Assembly: GCF_004117855.1 (NCBI RefSeq)
Contig: NZ_QWBW01000006.1
Location: 186,001-250,000, forward strand
Reading direction: 5' to 3'
Length of the DNA stretch: 64,000 bases
Origin: Modicisalibacter coralii
Lineage (GTDB): Bacteria; Pseudomonadota; Gammaproteobacteria; Pseudomonadales; Halomonadaceae
Part shown: positions 28,456 to 38,413 of the stretch, one piece after another
Layout: each line of letters starts with the position of its first letter
How positions within the stretch are numbered: position 1 is the first letter of the stretch
Program-made: the position numbers and the translations under genes
Notes under the pieces: model-generated
Told to the model about the DNA's origin: nothing
What the model saw: the letters and a program-made list of their open reading frames with translations, nothing else
The model's database searches: none

Positions 28456-28549
28456 TTCGTTCACCGACAGCGCGTATCCCGGGGCACCGCGTCCGCCGGC
28501 CAGGTGGACGGGTTTGCCAGCGCCCCGGGAACGGTGACAGTCTGAAGGC

Positions 28550-30382
28550 ATGCTCGAGACAACCTCCGGCGCATTGGCGCCCCGCGCCCTGGGGCTGGCA
28601 GTCGGTCGCTCCCTGCGCGAACACTGGCGGCCGCTGGTCGCCTACCAGCTCTTCTTCACCCTGCTCGCCACGACGCTCCTGCTGCCGATCGGCGCCACGC
28701 TGCTGGCGGCGTTGCTCAAGCGGCTGGGCCGTCCGCTGCTCACCGGCACGCAACTCCTCGACACCATCCTCACCCCGCTGGGACTGCTCTGGATGCTGGT
28801 GGCGATCGGTCTCGCCAGCCTGCTGCTGGTACTGCAGCAGGCCGGCATGTTGCTGGTGGTGACCCGCCCCGCCGCCAATCGCTACCGCCTCGCCCTGGAA
28901 GCCCTGTGGGGCGTCGGCCGCCGCCTGCCGGGATTGACTTTGCTGACCCTGGTACAGACCGGCGCCCAGGTCGCAATCGCCCTGCCGATGATCCTGGCGC
29001 TGACCGGGCTCTACCAGCTGTGCCTGGGCGACATGGAGAGTTATGTCATCTCCCAGACCCATCCGCCGGCCCTGTGGGGCTTCCTCGCGGCGAGCATCGC
29101 CCCCCTGCTGCTCTGGTTGTGGGCAGCGGCCAGCCTCCATCTGCGCTGGTCTCAGGCGCTGGCGGTGCTGATGCTCGAGGATCGCTCCGCCCTGAACGCC
29201 CTGAGGCGCAGCCGGACGCTGACCCGGGGCCGCCACCGTCCCCTGCTGCTGCCCGTCGCGCTCCCGGCGGTGCTGATCATCGCCCTGCCGGTAGCGGCGT
29301 CCGCCCTGTTCGACGCCCTGTTCACGCCGCTGCTGTGGTGGCTGCCCGAGCGGGTGGCGGTGCTCATGCCGGCGATGCTCGGCTATCTCACGCTCTACGG
29401 CCTGCTGGCCCTGACGGCGACCTTCATCGGGGCGGCGATCAACAGCCTGCTCGGCGGCTGCGTCTATCTGCGCCTGGCCCACCGCCGACCGCGGCCGCCG
29501 ACCCCGACCTCGCACGATCATCCGGCCTGGGTGGCGTGGGGCGCCGAGGCCCTGGTGCTGGCGTTCGCCGCCTGGCAGGCGTGGTCGGTACTCAACAGCT
29601 TCGAGATCCACGACACGGTCACGGTCACCGCGCACCGTGGCAGCGCCGCCCAGGCACCGGAAAACACCCTGGCGGCCTTCGATCGAGCGATCGCCGACGG
29701 CGCGGATTACATCGAATTCGATGTGCGCCTCTCCGCGGACGATCGGGTGGTGGTCTCCCACGACGACAGCCTGCGCCGTCTCATCGGTTCATCGCAGCGC
29801 ATCAGCGAGATGGCCTGGGCCGACATCCAGCGCATCGATGTCGGCAGCTGGTTCGGCGACGCCTATCGCGGGCAGCGCATTCCGTCGCTGAGCCAGGTGC
29901 TGGACGCGACCCGGGGTCGGGTCAAGCTCTACATCGAGCTCAAGCCGGTGGGCGGCAATGCCGAGGCGCTGGTCGACGCCGTCCTCGAGCGCCTGCCGCG
30001 GGAGCGCTACGACGAGATCGTCATCGCCTCGCTCTCGTCGCGGGCGATTGCCGCCGTTGAGCGCCGCGCCCCGACACTGCGCACCACCCTGTTCGCCCAG
30101 TTCCTGGTTCGCGGCGGGCTCTACCTGGGGCCCATCGACGCCCTCGGGCTGCGCTACAACCGCATCACCGAACACAGCGTCGAGGCCGCGCATCGCCGCG
30201 GCTACGCCCTGCATGCCTGGACGGTCAACGATCGCCGGCAGATGGCCCGGTTGATCGACCTGGGCGTCGACAACATCATCACCGACCGACCGGCCCTGCT
30301 TCGCGAGGTGCTGCGCGAGCGCGACGATCTCAGCGACGGCGAGTTGCTGCTGTTGAAGCTGCGCAGCTGGCTACACTCTTGA
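28550..30382 (+). CDS. Membrane-anchored glycerophosphodiester phosphodiesterase
   Basis: A 610-residue fusion of an N-terminal multi-pass membrane domain (about 330 residues, roughly 7-8 hydrophobic helices, as in GPDPase_memb proteins) and a C-terminal GDPD TIM-barrel. The catalytic domain begins at about residue 358 with AHRGSAAQAPENT (His362, Arg363, Glu in PENT), followed by YIEFDVRLSADDRVVVSHD, supplying the metal-binding Glu/Asp and second His. Such enzymes release glycerol 3-phosphate from glycerophosphodiesters. The membrane domain may anchor it or gate lipid-derived substrate. The GDPD domain faces cytosol or periplasm; sequence alone does not settle which. Confidence 0.88.
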   Translation: MLETTSGALAPRALGLAVGRSLREHWRPLVAYQLFFTLLATTLLLPIGATLLAALLKRLGRPLLTGTQLLDTILTPLGLLWMLVAIGLASLLLVLQQAGMLLVVTRPAANRYRLALEALWGVGRRLPGLTLLTLVQTGAQVAIALPMILALTGLYQLCLGDMESYVISQTHPPALWGFLAASIAPLLLWLWAAASLHLRWSQALAVLMLEDRSALNALRRSRTLTRGRHRPLLLPVALPAVLIIALPVAASALFDALFTPLLWWLPERVAVLMPAMLGYLTLYGLLALTATFIGAAINSLLGGCVYLRLAHRRPRPPTPTSHDHPAWVAWGAEALVLAFAAWQAWSVLNSFEIHDTVTVTAHRGSAAQAPENTLAAFDRAIADGADYIEFDVRLSADDRVVVSHDDSLRRLIGSSQRISEMAWADIQRIDVGSWFGDAYRGQRIPSLSQVLDATRGRVKLYIELKPVGGNAEALVDAVLERLPRERYDEIVIASLSSRAIAAVERRAPTLRTTLFAQFLVRGGLYLGPIDALGLRYNRITEHSVEAAHRRGYALHAWTVNDRRQMARLIDLGVDNIITDRPALLREVLRERDDLSDGELLLLKLRSWLHS

Positions 30383-30404
30383 GGGCGTCCCCGAATCCAG
30401 GACG

Positions 30405-30433
30405 AAAAAAACCCGGCCTCTCGCGAGACCGGG
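30405..30433 (-). terminator. Intrinsic terminator of ppsA
   Basis: On the - strand a 9-bp stem (30425-30433 with 30412-30420, one G-U) with a GCGA loop is followed by seven T. It lies 27 bases downstream of the ppsA stop. Confidence 0.9.
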
Positions 30434-30459
30434 CAGGGGGAGGTGTTGCGTCGTGAGGC

Positions 30460-32832
30460 TCAGCCCAGGGTTTCGCCGGCCAGCATGAACCAGGTCTCGA
30501 GTACCGCATCGGGGTTCAGCGACACCGAGTCGATACCCTGCTCCATCAGCCACTTGGCCAGGTCGGGATGGTCCGACGGCCCCTGGCCGCAGATCCCCAC
30601 GTACTTGCCCTGCGCCCGGCAGGCGGCGATGGCCATCGACAGCAGCTTCTTGACCGCCGGATTGCGCTCGTCGAAGAGGTGCGCCACGATCCCCGAATCG
30701 CGATCCAGGCCGAGCGTCAGCTGGGTGAGGTCGTTGGAACCGATCGAGAAGCCGTCGAAGTGTTCGAGGAATTCCTCGGCGAGCAGCGCGTTGGCCGGCA
30801 GCTCGCACATCATTATCACCTTGAGGCCGCGCTCGCCACGCTTCAGGCCGTTGGCGGCGAGCAGGTCGACGACCTGGCGGGCCTCCTCCGGGGTGCGCAC
30901 GAACGGCACCATGATCTCGACGTTGTCGAGCCCCATCTCGTCACGGACACGCTTGAGCGCGCGGCACTCCAGCTCGAAGCAGGGCCGGAAGTCCTCGGAG
31001 ATGTAGCGCGAGGCGCCGCGGAAGCCGAGCATCGGGTTCTCTTCACCCGGCTCGTAGAGCTTGCCGCCGATCAGGTTCTCGTACTCGTTGGACTTGAAGT
31101 CCGACAGGCGCACGATCACCCGCTTGGGATGGAACGAGGCCGCCAGGGTCGAGATGCCCTCGACCAGCTTGTCGACGTAGAAGGAGACCGGGTCGTCGTA
31201 ACCGGCGGTACGCACGTCGATGATCTGCTGGAGATCGGTGGGCAGGGTGGCGTAATCGATCAGCGCCCGGGGGTGTACGCCGATCATGCGGTTGATGATG
31301 AACTCGAGACGCGCCAGGCCGACCCCGGCACTGGGCAGACCGGCGAAGTTGAAGGCGCGGTCGGGATTGCCGATGTTCATCATGATCTTGAACGGCAGCT
31401 CCGGCATGCTGTCGACGCTGGTGGTCTTGCAGTCGTAGTCGAGCAGGCCGTCGTAGACGTGGCCGGTGTCACCCTCGGCGCAGGAGACGGTGACCTCGCG
31501 GCCCTCCTCGAGGACCTCGGTGGCATCGCCGCAACCCACCACCGCCGGGATGCCCAGTTCGCGGGCGATGATCGCCGCGTGGCAGGTGCGCCCGCCGCGG
31601 TTGGTGACGATCGCCGAGGCGCGCTTCATGACCGGCTCCCAGTCGGGGTCGGTCATGTCGGTGACCAGCACGTCGCCGGGATTGATCTTGTCCATCTCTT
31701 CGGTGGACTCGACCACCTTGATGGCGCCGCTGCCGATGCGCTGGCCGATCGCCCGACCGGCGATCAGCTGGCGCCCCTTCTCCTTCAACTGGAAGCGCTC
31801 GAGCTTGCCGCCCTCCTGATTGGAGACCACGGTCTCGGGACGCGCCTGGACGATGTAGAGCTTGTCGTCATCACCGTCGCGGGCCCACTCGATGTCCATC
31901 GGCCGGCCGTAGTGCTGCTCGATGATCACTGCCTGCCGGGCCAGCGCCATGACATCCTCGTCGCTGATGCAGAAGCGGGCCCGATCGCCCAGCGGCACGT
32001 CCACGGTCTGCACCGACTTGCCCGCCGAGGCCTCGTCGGTGTAGGTCATCTTGATCAGCTTGGACCCCAGCGTGCGGCGCAGCACGGCGGGGCGTCCGGC
32101 GGCCAGGGTCGGCTTGTGGACGTAGAACTCGTCGGGGTTGACCGCCCCCTGGACGACGGTCTCGCCGAGACCCCAGGAACCGGTGACGAACACCGCATCG
32201 CGATAGCCGGATTCGGTGTCGAGGGTGAACATCACCCCGGCGGCGCCGGTTTCGGAGCGCACCATCTTCTGGATCCCCGCCGACAGCGCGACCTGGGCAT
32301 GATCGAAGCCACGATGCACGCGGTAGGAGATGGCGCGGTCGTTGAACAGCGAGGCGAAGACCTCGTGGACGGCACGCTTGACGTTGTCGAAGCCTTCGAT
32401 ATTGAGGAAGGTCTCCTGTTGGCCCGCGAAGGACGCATCGGGCAGATCCTCGGCGGTCGCCGACGAGCGCACCGCGACCTTGAGGTTGGCATGGCGCGAC
32501 TCGAGCTCGCGATAGGCTTCGCGCAGCGCGGCCTCGAATTCCGGCGGCAAGGGGGTGTCGATGACCCACTGGCGAATCTCGCGCCCGACCCGGGTCAACT
32601 CGCCGACATCGTCGACATCGAGCCTGGCGAGTGCGGCGTTGATGCGCTCGTTGAGCCCCTCGTGGGCAAGGAACTGACGATAGGCGTGGGCCGTGGTGGC
32701 GAAACCGCCGGGCACGGTGACACCGGCATCGGCGAGATTGGAGATCATTTCACCCAGTGACGCGTTCTTGCCGCCCACCCGATCGACGTCGTCCATGCCC
32801 AGGCGATCGAACCATTCGATGTAGTGTTCCAA
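30460..32832 (-). CDS. ppsA: Phosphoenolpyruvate synthase
   Basis: PpsA makes PEP from pyruvate and ATP for gluconeogenesis. The N-terminal nucleotide-binding domain has [11 protein letters not shown] and the central swivelling domain carries the phospho-accepting His in GGRTCHAAI, near residue 420. The C-terminal PEP-binding TIM barrel has [12 protein letters not shown] chose a TTG start at 32832: it yields 790 residues with the family N terminus (M)[11 protein letters not shown] and has an AAGGGGG site four bases upstream; the ATG further upstream (frame to 32904) would add 24 non-family residues. It is divergent from its regulator ppsR. Confidence 0.95.
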   Translation of the reverse strand: MEHYIEWFDRLGMDDVDRVGGKNASLGEMISNLADAGVTVPGGFATTAHAYRQFLAHEGLNERINAALARLDVDDVGELTRVGREIRQWVIDTPLPPEFEAALREAYRELESRHANLKVAVRSSATAEDLPDASFAGQQETFLNIEGFDNVKRAVHEVFASLFNDRAISYRVHRGFDHAQVALSAGIQKMVRSETGAAGVMFTLDTESGYRDAVFVTGSWGLGETVVQGAVNPDEFYVHKPTLAAGRPAVLRRTLGSKLIKMTYTDEASAGKSVQTVDVPLGDRARFCISDEDVMALARQAVIIEQHYGRPMDIEWARDGDDDKLYIVQARPETVVSNQEGGKLERFQLKEKGRQLIAGRAIGQRIGSGAIKVVESTEEMDKINPGDVLVTDMTDPDWEPVMKRASAIVTNRGGRTCHAAIIARELGIPAVVGCGDATEVLEEGREVTVSCAEGDTGHVYDGLLDYDCKTTSVDSMPELPFKIMMNIGNPDRAFNFAGLPSAGVGLARLEFIINRMIGVHPRALIDYATLPTDLQQIIDVRTAGYDDPVSFYVDKLVEGISTLAASFHPKRVIVRLSDFKSNEYENLIGGKLYEPGEENPMLGFRGASRYISEDFRPCFELECRALKRVRDEMGLDNVEIMVPFVRTPEEARQVVDLLAANGLKRGERGLKVIMMCELPANALLAEEFLEHFDGFSIGSNDLTQLTLGLDRDSGIVAHLFDERNPAVKKLLSMAIAACRAQGKYVGICGQGPSDHPDLAKWLMEQGIDSVSLNPDAVLETWFMLAGETLG

Positions 32833-33064
32833 GAGACCCCCTTGATCCAATGCGGTGCCGGCGCCGGGTGCGCCGTGCTTGCCAGATGGACGACACGGTA
32901 CCAAGACGACCCCTTATTAGCCATTAGTCTAATAGCGAAGTCACTGGAGTATTTTTACAACACCGGGCGTTTGCGGTGCTTTCCTGTAGTCGGGCCAGCG
33001 AACTCGGTTGTCGCCCCTCCCGCGAACCGCGACAATATCGCGAACTTCCCGCGAGAATCCCGGC

Positions 33065-33898
33065 ATGACCCGCACCGCTTTCTTCATCTCCGACGGCACC
33101 GGCATTACCGCCGAGACCCTGGGCCGCAGCCTGCTCGCCCAGTTCGCCAGTCTCGAGATCCGCATGGTCACCAAGCCCTACATCGACTCCACCGAGAAAG
33201 CCGCGAACCTGGCCGCGGTGATCGAGGCCACCGCGGTGCGCGACGGCGAGAAGCCGATCATCATCGACACCATCGTCGATCAGGCGATCCGCGAGATCAT
33301 CAGCCGGGCGCCGGGCTTCAAGGTGGACGTGTTCACCACCTTTCTCGCCCCACTGGAGGAGGAACTCAACGTCCATTCGTCCTATTCGGTGGGCCGCACC
33401 CACGCCATCGGCCAGGACGACGTCTACATGCACCGCATCGACTCGGTGCACTTCGCGCTGGACAACGACGACGGCGCGCGGATCCATCAGTACGACACCG
33501 CCGACGTGATCCTGATCGGTGTCTCGCGCTGCGGGAAGACGCCCACGTCGCTCTACCTGGCCCTGCAGTTCGGCATTCGCGCCGCCAACTACCCGCTCAC
33601 CGAGGACGACCTGGACGAGGACGGCATGCTGAAGATGCCCCGCGCCCTGGCACCCCACCGTCACAAGCTGTTCGGTCTGACCATCGACCCGCGCCGGTTG
33701 GCGGCGATTCGCAGCGAGCGCCGCCCCAACAGCCGCTACTGCTCCATCGACCAGTGCCTGCAGGAGATCCAGCAGGCCGAAGCGCTCTACAAGCGCCACC
33801 ACATCCCCTACATCGATACCACGCGCTTCTCGATCGAGGAGATATCCACCCGCCTGATCGCCGAAACCGGCCTGCAGCGGCGCTTCAGCCCGCGCTGA
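33065..33898 (+). CDS. ppsR: PEP synthase regulatory kinase/phosphorylase (DUF299)
   Basis: A 277-residue bifunctional enzyme that inactivates PpsA by ADP-dependent threonine phosphorylation and reactivates it by Pi-dependent phosphorolysis. The N-terminal [11 protein letters not shown] is the family signature. The P-loop GVSRCGKT (residues 152-159) has Cys where most homologues have Ser. The gene is divergent from ppsA across 232 bases, the usual gammaproteobacterial pairing. The ATG at 33065 follows a weak GAGAATCCCGG stretch. Confidence 0.95.
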   Translation: MTRTAFFISDGTGITAETLGRSLLAQFASLEIRMVTKPYIDSTEKAANLAAVIEATAVRDGEKPIIIDTIVDQAIREIISRAPGFKVDVFTTFLAPLEEELNVHSSYSVGRTHAIGQDDVYMHRIDSVHFALDNDDGARIHQYDTADVILIGVSRCGKTPTSLYLALQFGIRAANYPLTEDDLDEDGMLKMPRALAPHRHKLFGLTIDPRRLAAIRSERRPNSRYCSIDQCLQEIQQAEALYKRHHIPYIDTTRFSIEEISTRLIAETGLQRRFSPR

Positions 33899-33908
33899 CG
33901 CCGGCCGC

Positions 33909-34484
33909 TCAATACTGCCCGGCCAGCTCCATCAACAAGCCTTCGGCGATCCGCCGCTCCGTGGCATCGTCGACCAGCAGGCGCGCCAGATGCAGGGCGA
34001 AGGCCATCGCCGTCCCCGGCCCCTGACTGGTCAGCAGCCGGCCGTCCTCGACCACCGGCTGCTGGGACAGGTGACCGCCGGCGTCTTCCAGCGCGGCCTG
34101 AAAGGCCGGGTAGCCGGTGACCACGTGGCCGCGCACCAGGTCGTGCCGCGCCAGCACGATGCCCGGCGCGGCACAGATCGCCGCGATCCAGCCGCCGCCA
34201 TCGCGCTGACGTTGCAGCAACGCGGTCAGGTGTCCGGTGTCACGCAGGTGCTCGGCCCCCGGCATGCCGCCGGGCAGGACGATGGCATCGAAGTCCGCGT
34301 CCTCGTCCAGCGCCTCGAGCCGGGTGTCGGCGACCAGCCGCGTGCCGCGAGACAGCGTCACGGTCGCCTCCGCCATCACCGATGCCACCGTGACCCGGAC
34401 ATCGGCGCGCCGCAGCACGTCGATCAGGGTGACGGTCTCGATGTCCTCGCTTCCGTCGGCCACCGCGAGCAATACCTTCGCCAT
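33909..34484 (-). CDS. DJ-1/PfpI-family protein (YajL-type)
   Basis: A 191-residue class I glutamine-amidotransferase-like protein. The nucleophile-elbow Cys104 is in AAICAAPG and the supporting Glu16 in GSEDIET, both invariant in DJ-1/YajL. The length suits YajL (chaperone/oxidative-stress, proposed deglycase). It lies 63 bases downstream of the rhodanese gene and converges with ppsR. The precise activity of the family is disputed, so I keep the name general. Confidence 0.9.
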   Translation of the reverse strand: MAKVLLAVADGSEDIETVTLIDVLRRADVRVTVASVMAEATVTLSRGTRLVADTRLEALDEDADFDAIVLPGGMPGAEHLRDTGHLTALLQRQRDGGGWIAAICAAPGIVLARHDLVRGHVVTGYPAFQAALEDAGGHLSQQPVVEDGRLLTSQGPGTAMAFALHLARLLVDDATERRIAEGLLMELAGQY

Positions 34485-34547
34485 GGAATCGTCTCCTCAA
34501 GGGTCGGTTAAACCACTCCCCTCAGGATAGAAGTCCAGCGACGGCGT

Positions 34548-34946
34548 TCAATCGCCATCTCGCGCGACCGGCCCCCGCGCCTCGCGCCAGGCGCTGAAAC
34601 CGCCGCCGATGTGGCACACCGGGCCGAACCCCATGCGCTGCAACTGCTGGACGGCCAGCGCCGAGCGTTGCCCCAGGGCGCAGAACAGCACGAAGCGGTC
34701 GCCGCTGGCGAACACCTCGCGGTGATACGGTGAGGCCGGATCGACCCAGAACTCGAGCATGCCGCGCGGCGCGTGCACGGCGCCGGGAATGCGTCCTTCG
34801 CGGGCGAGTTCGCGCACGTCGCGAATGTCGACGAAGGTGACACCGTCGCGGCCGTGCAGCGCCAATGCCTGGTCGACGCTCAGCGTCTCGATCTCGCGCT
34901 CGGCCTGGGCCACCAGTTCGGCGACCCCCATGATGCGGGACGTCAC
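34548..34946 (-). CDS. Rhodanese-like domain protein
   Basis: A 132-residue single-domain sulfurtransferase. VTFVDIRDVRELAREGRIPGAVHAPRG covers CH2A-like motifs (quoted here in two overlapping halves: VTFVDIRDVRELAREG and GRIPGAVHAPRG). The active-site loop Cys89 is in FVLFCALGQRSA. I chose GTG 34946 since it overlaps the mmsB stop (GTGA) and has GGAGGG upstream; the ATG five codons later has no such site. The family transfers sulfane sulfur, but the loop sequence does not identify the acceptor. It is coupled to mmsB. Confidence 0.87.
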   Translation of the reverse strand: MTSRIMGVAELVAQAEREIETLSVDQALALHGRDGVTFVDIRDVRELAREGRIPGAVHAPRGMLEFWVDPASPYHREVFASGDRFVLFCALGQRSALAVQQLQRMGFGPVCHIGGGFSAWREARGPVARDGD

Positions 34947-35854
34947 GATGTCTCGCCCTCCTCGCCGGCGCGATACAACCGCTGGATGCTCGAGAAATCC
35001 AGCCGGCCGCTGCCCTGGCTGGCATGCAGGGCATAGAGATTGCGCGCCTGCCCGCCCATGGGGATCGGCGCACGCGACGCCAGGGCCAGATTCGTCGCCA
35101 GGCCCAGGTCCTTGTTCATCAGGTCGACCAGGAAGCCGCCCTGGTAGTCGTTGGAGGCCGGCGCCTGCTCCATCACCCCCGGCCAGGGATTGTAGACGTT
35201 GAGTGCCCAGTTGCCGCCGGAGCTCTGCTTCATGATCTCGGAGAGCACCGCCGGCTCGAGGCCGTTCTTGACGCCCAGCGCGAGCGCCTCGGCGGTACCG
35301 CTCATGAGGATGCCGAGCAGCATGTTGTTGCAGATCTTGGCGACCTGACCGGCACCGCTGTCGCCGGCGTGGAAGACGTTCTTGCCCATCGCCTCGAGCA
35401 CCGGTCGGGCCTGGGCGAAGCCCGCGTCGCTGCCGCCGACGATGAAGGTCAGGGTCCCGGCCCTGGCGCCGCCGACGCCACCCGACACCGGCGCGTCCAG
35501 ATAGCTCAGACCGCGGCGGGCGGCCTCCCCGGCCACCTCGCGGGCGTCCTCGGGGGCGATGGTCGAGGCATCGATCAGCAGCGGCCGCTCGGTCAATTCG
35601 TCGAGCAGGCCGGGCTGGTCGTCGCCGCCCAGATACAGCGCCTTGACGTGCTCGCCGGCGGGCAGCATCGATACCACGACCTCGGCACCTTCGGCGGCCT
35701 CGCGCGCCGAGGCGCCACGCCGCGCACCGGCCTCTTCGACGACCTGCATGGCCGCCTCCACCAGATCGAAGACCATCACCGAATGCCCGGCCTTGACCAG
35801 ATTGACGGCCATCGGAGCGCCCATGTTGCCCAGGCCGATGAATGCGATTTGCAT
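34943..35854 (-). CDS. mmsB: 3-hydroxyisobutyrate dehydrogenase
   Basis: MmsB oxidises 3-hydroxyisobutyrate to methylmalonate semialdehyde in valine breakdown. The 303-residue protein has the NAD motif GLGNMGAPM (7-15), the substrate loop DAPVSGGVGGARAGTL, and the catalytic Lys in GAGQVAKICNNML. It follows the HIBYL-CoA hydrolase gene by 79 bases, giving the pathway order. An AAAGGAA site precedes ATG 35854. No mmsA gene lies in the window, so the last step is encoded elsewhere. Confidence 0.95.
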   Translation of the reverse strand: MQIAFIGLGNMGAPMAVNLVKAGHSVMVFDLVEAAMQVVEEAGARRGASAREAAEGAEVVVSMLPAGEHVKALYLGGDDQPGLLDELTERPLLIDASTIAPEDAREVAGEAARRGLSYLDAPVSGGVGGARAGTLTFIVGGSDAGFAQARPVLEAMGKNVFHAGDSGAGQVAKICNNMLLGILMSGTAEALALGVKNGLEPAVLSEIMKQSSGGNWALNVYNPWPGVMEQAPASNDYQGGFLVDLMNKDLGLATNLALASRAPIPMGGQARNLYALHASQGSGRLDFSSIQRLYRAGEEGETS

Positions 35855-35933
35855 GACGTGTTCCTTTGCTGGTTGTTGTGAATGGCGGACTTCGCACGCC
35901 TTGCCCCCGCGCCGGACCTTCGCAAAGGCGCGC

Positions 35934-37040
35934 TCAGAGAGCTCGTAACGGATGTTCCTCCGGTGCCCACAAGGGCGCCAGGAAATCGTCGACATCCGCG
36001 CGCGGCACCGCGGCGACGTCGCGATGCGACCAGCGTGGCTGCTTGTCCTTGTCGATCAGCAGGGCACGGACGCCTTCGGCGAGATCGGCGTGTCGGGTGC
36101 ACTGCACCGACAGGTTCAGCTCGTCGCGGAAGGCGTCCGCCAGGCTGGTGTGACGGTGACGCGCCTGCATCTCCCAGACCAGATAGGCCGTCACCGGACA
36201 GCCGGCGGCCAGCCGCGCGCGATTGGCGGCGAGCCAGGCATCGTCGCGGGTATCGTCGAGAATCCGCCGCACGGCCTCGGCGACATCGGCGACGTCGACC
36301 AGCGCCTGGAGGGTGTCGAAGTGCGCCAGCACCTGGCCCGGCGGCGCCTGCTCGCGATGCTCGAAGCGGCCGAGCACCTCGGCGACCGCCGCCGCGGGCC
36401 GGCTCAGGTCCGCCTCGCGCAGGGCGACGATGAGCGCATCGCGACGCTCGCGGGGAATGAAACGGTCCGCCAGCCCCAGAGACAAAGCATCCCGCGCGTT
36501 CAACTGGGCACCGGTGAGCCCCAGGTAGCGCCCCACCCCGCTGGGCATGTGATTGAGAAACCAGCTCGCGCCGATGTCCGGATACAGGCCGATGGTGATC
36601 TCCGGCATGGCGATCCGCGAGGTCTCGGTGACCACCCGTTCACTGCCCCCGGCCATCAGCCCCAGGCCGCCGCCCATGACGATACCGTCGCCCCATACCA
36701 CGAGCGGCTTGGGATAGGTATGGATGCGGTAGTCGAGGCGGTACTCGGCGGTGAAATAGCGGGTCGGAAAGTCATCGCCGGGCGTCTGCGCATCCCCTTT
36801 CATGGCGTGATACAGGGCGACCACGTCGCCGCCGGCACAGAAGGCCTTGTCGCCGCTGCCCTCGAGCCAGACCGCGGCGATCGCCGGGTCCGCCTCCCAG
36901 GCCTCGAGCTGGGCCTCGAGCCGCTCGATCATGCTCAGCGACAGGGCATTGAGCGAGCGTGGCGCCTCGAGCCTGGCGATGCCCAGCCGGGCATCGCCGT
37001 GGCCGGTGAGTTCCTCGAAATGGACGAGCGGTTCGGTCAT
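35934..37040 (-). CDS. 3-hydroxyisobutyryl-CoA hydrolase
   Basis: A 368-residue crotonase-fold hydrolase of the HIBCH type, longer than ordinary enoyl-CoA hydratases. CAGGDVVALY and GIVMGGGLGLMAG form the oxyanion hole, and MPEITIGLYPDIGASWFL carries the catalytic Glu and Asp typical of HIBCH. It frees 3-hydroxyisobutyrate from CoA in valine catabolism. Its place between an acyl-CoA dehydrogenase gene and mmsB supports the call over a generic enoyl-CoA hydratase. ATG 37040 was chosen because it precedes the fold; a longer frame exists. Confidence 0.93.
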   Translation of the reverse strand: MTEPLVHFEELTGHGDARLGIARLEAPRSLNALSLSMIERLEAQLEAWEADPAIAAVWLEGSGDKAFCAGGDVVALYHAMKGDAQTPGDDFPTRYFTAEYRLDYRIHTYPKPLVVWGDGIVMGGGLGLMAGGSERVVTETSRIAMPEITIGLYPDIGASWFLNHMPSGVGRYLGLTGAQLNARDALSLGLADRFIPRERRDALIVALREADLSRPAAAVAEVLGRFEHREQAPPGQVLAHFDTLQALVDVADVAEAVRRILDDTRDDAWLAANRARLAAGCPVTAYLVWEMQARHRHTSLADAFRDELNLSVQCTRHADLAEGVRALLIDKDKQPRWSHRDVAAVPRADVDDFLAPLWAPEEHPLRAL

Positions 37041-37095
37041 GAGACAATCATCTCCCGGTGGGACTGGAACGGATGAGGCATTTTCTTCCCCCGAC

Positions 37096-38262
37096 TCACT
37101 GCAGTGCCTCGAGCGCACCGGGCTCGAACAGGCGGCGGGCGGTGATCACGCGCATGATCTCGTTGGTGCCCTCGAGGATCTGATGAACCCGGGTGTCGCG
37201 AACCAGACGTTCGAGCGGATACTCCTTGATGTAACCGTAGCCGCCGTGGAGTTGCAGCGCCTCGTTGCACACGGCAAAACCGACGTCGGTCGCCAGGCGC
37301 TTGGCCATCGCGCAGTGCGCGCTCGCCTGCGGGTCCTTGCGATCGAGTTGCCAGGCGGCATGGCGCACCATCAGCCGGGCGCCGACGAGGTCGGTGGCCA
37401 TGTCCGCGAACTTGAACTGCAAGGCCTGGAAGGCCGCCAGCTCGCGGCCGAACTGCTGGCGCTCGTGCAGGTAATCGCGGGACAGCGTCAGCGCCTGCTG
37501 GGCCGCCCCCAGCGAACAGCTGGCGATGTTCAGGCGGCCGCCGTCGAGCCCGCGCATGGCCAGCTTGAAACCTTCGCCCTCCGCGCCCAGGCGATTGCCC
37601 GCCGGGATCCTGACGTCGTCGAAGCTGACCAGCCGGGTCGGCTGGCTCTTCCAGCCCATCTTGTCCTCGTTCTTGCCGTACTCGATGCCGGGACTGTCGG
37701 CGGGAACCACGAAGGCCGACACCCCCGAGGCCCCTGAATCGGGCTCGCCGGTGCGCGCCATGACCACCAGCAGGTCGGTGGCACCGGCACCGGAGATGAA
37801 CATCTTGCTGCCGGTGATCCGGTAGTCGTCGCCATCGCACACCGCACGGGTACGCAGGTTCGCCGCATCGGAGCCTGCCCCGGGCTCGGTCAGGCAATAC
37901 GATGCCAGACGTTCGCCGACGACCAACGACGGCATCCAGGTCTCGCGCAACGCCTCGCTGCCCCACTCGGCCAGCATCCAGGTCGCCATGTTGTGGATGG
38001 TCAGGTAGGCGGTGGTCGACACGCAGCCCTGAGCGAGCTGCTCGAAGATCAGCGAGGCATCGAGCCTCGACAGCCCCAGGCCGCCGTGGTCCTCGGCGAC
38101 GTAGAGCGCCAGAAAGCCCGCCTCGCCGGCGCGCTTGATGACGTCCACCGGGAAATGGGCGGTCGCATCCCACTCGGCCGCATGGGGCGCGAGTTCCGCC
38201 CTGGCGAAGTCCGCCGCGGCATCCTGCAGGGCCCGCTGGTCGTCACTGAGGGAAAAGTCCAT
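37096..38262 (-). CDS. Acyl-CoA dehydrogenase, probably isobutyryl-CoA dehydrogenase
   Basis: A 388-residue FAD enzyme. YCLTEPGAGSDAANLRT contacts FAD and substrate, and LEGTNEIMRVI near the C terminus has the usual catalytic-base region. HGGYGYIKEYPLERL is the family signature. The neighbours (HIBYL-CoA hydrolase and mmsB downstream) point to isobutyryl-CoA in valine degradation. A strong GGAGGAG site precedes ATG 38262. It is the first gene of a five-gene run (acd, hydrolase, mmsB, rhodanese, DJ-1 protein) and has a LiuR-like operator upstream. Confidence 0.9.
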   Translation of the reverse strand: MDFSLSDDQRALQDAAADFARAELAPHAAEWDATAHFPVDVIKRAGEAGFLALYVAEDHGGLGLSRLDASLIFEQLAQGCVSTTAYLTIHNMATWMLAEWGSEALRETWMPSLVVGERLASYCLTEPGAGSDAANLRTRAVCDGDDYRITGSKMFISGAGATDLLVVMARTGEPDSGASGVSAFVVPADSPGIEYGKNEDKMGWKSQPTRLVSFDDVRIPAGNRLGAEGEGFKLAMRGLDGGRLNIASCSLGAAQQALTLSRDYLHERQQFGRELAAFQALQFKFADMATDLVGARLMVRHAAWQLDRKDPQASAHCAMAKRLATDVGFAVCNEALQLHGGYGYIKEYPLERLVRDTRVHQILEGTNEIMRVITARRLFEPGALEALQ

Positions 38263-38335
38263 GGTCGTCTCCTCCGGCCGATTCGCTATCAACCTAGCAG
38301 CGCGTGGCCGCTCGACAAGACGACTTATGGTCTAC

Positions 38336-38351
38336 TTTACGTAAACGTCAA
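38336..38351. promoter_or_regulatory. Putative LiuR-type operator
   Basis: TTTACGT-AA-ACGTCAA is a 16-bp inverted repeat with one mismatch, located in the gap between the acyl-CoA dehydrogenase gene and the MerR-family gene. MerR-family LiuR regulators of branched-chain amino-acid degradation bind ACGT-containing dyads of this kind, so it can control both divergent units. Confidence 0.65.
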
Positions 38352-38413
38352 TGCCATTTAGCCTAGCGCTTCGATCCCGGTGACACCTTCGCCATCGAAC
38401 CGAGGATAGCCGC

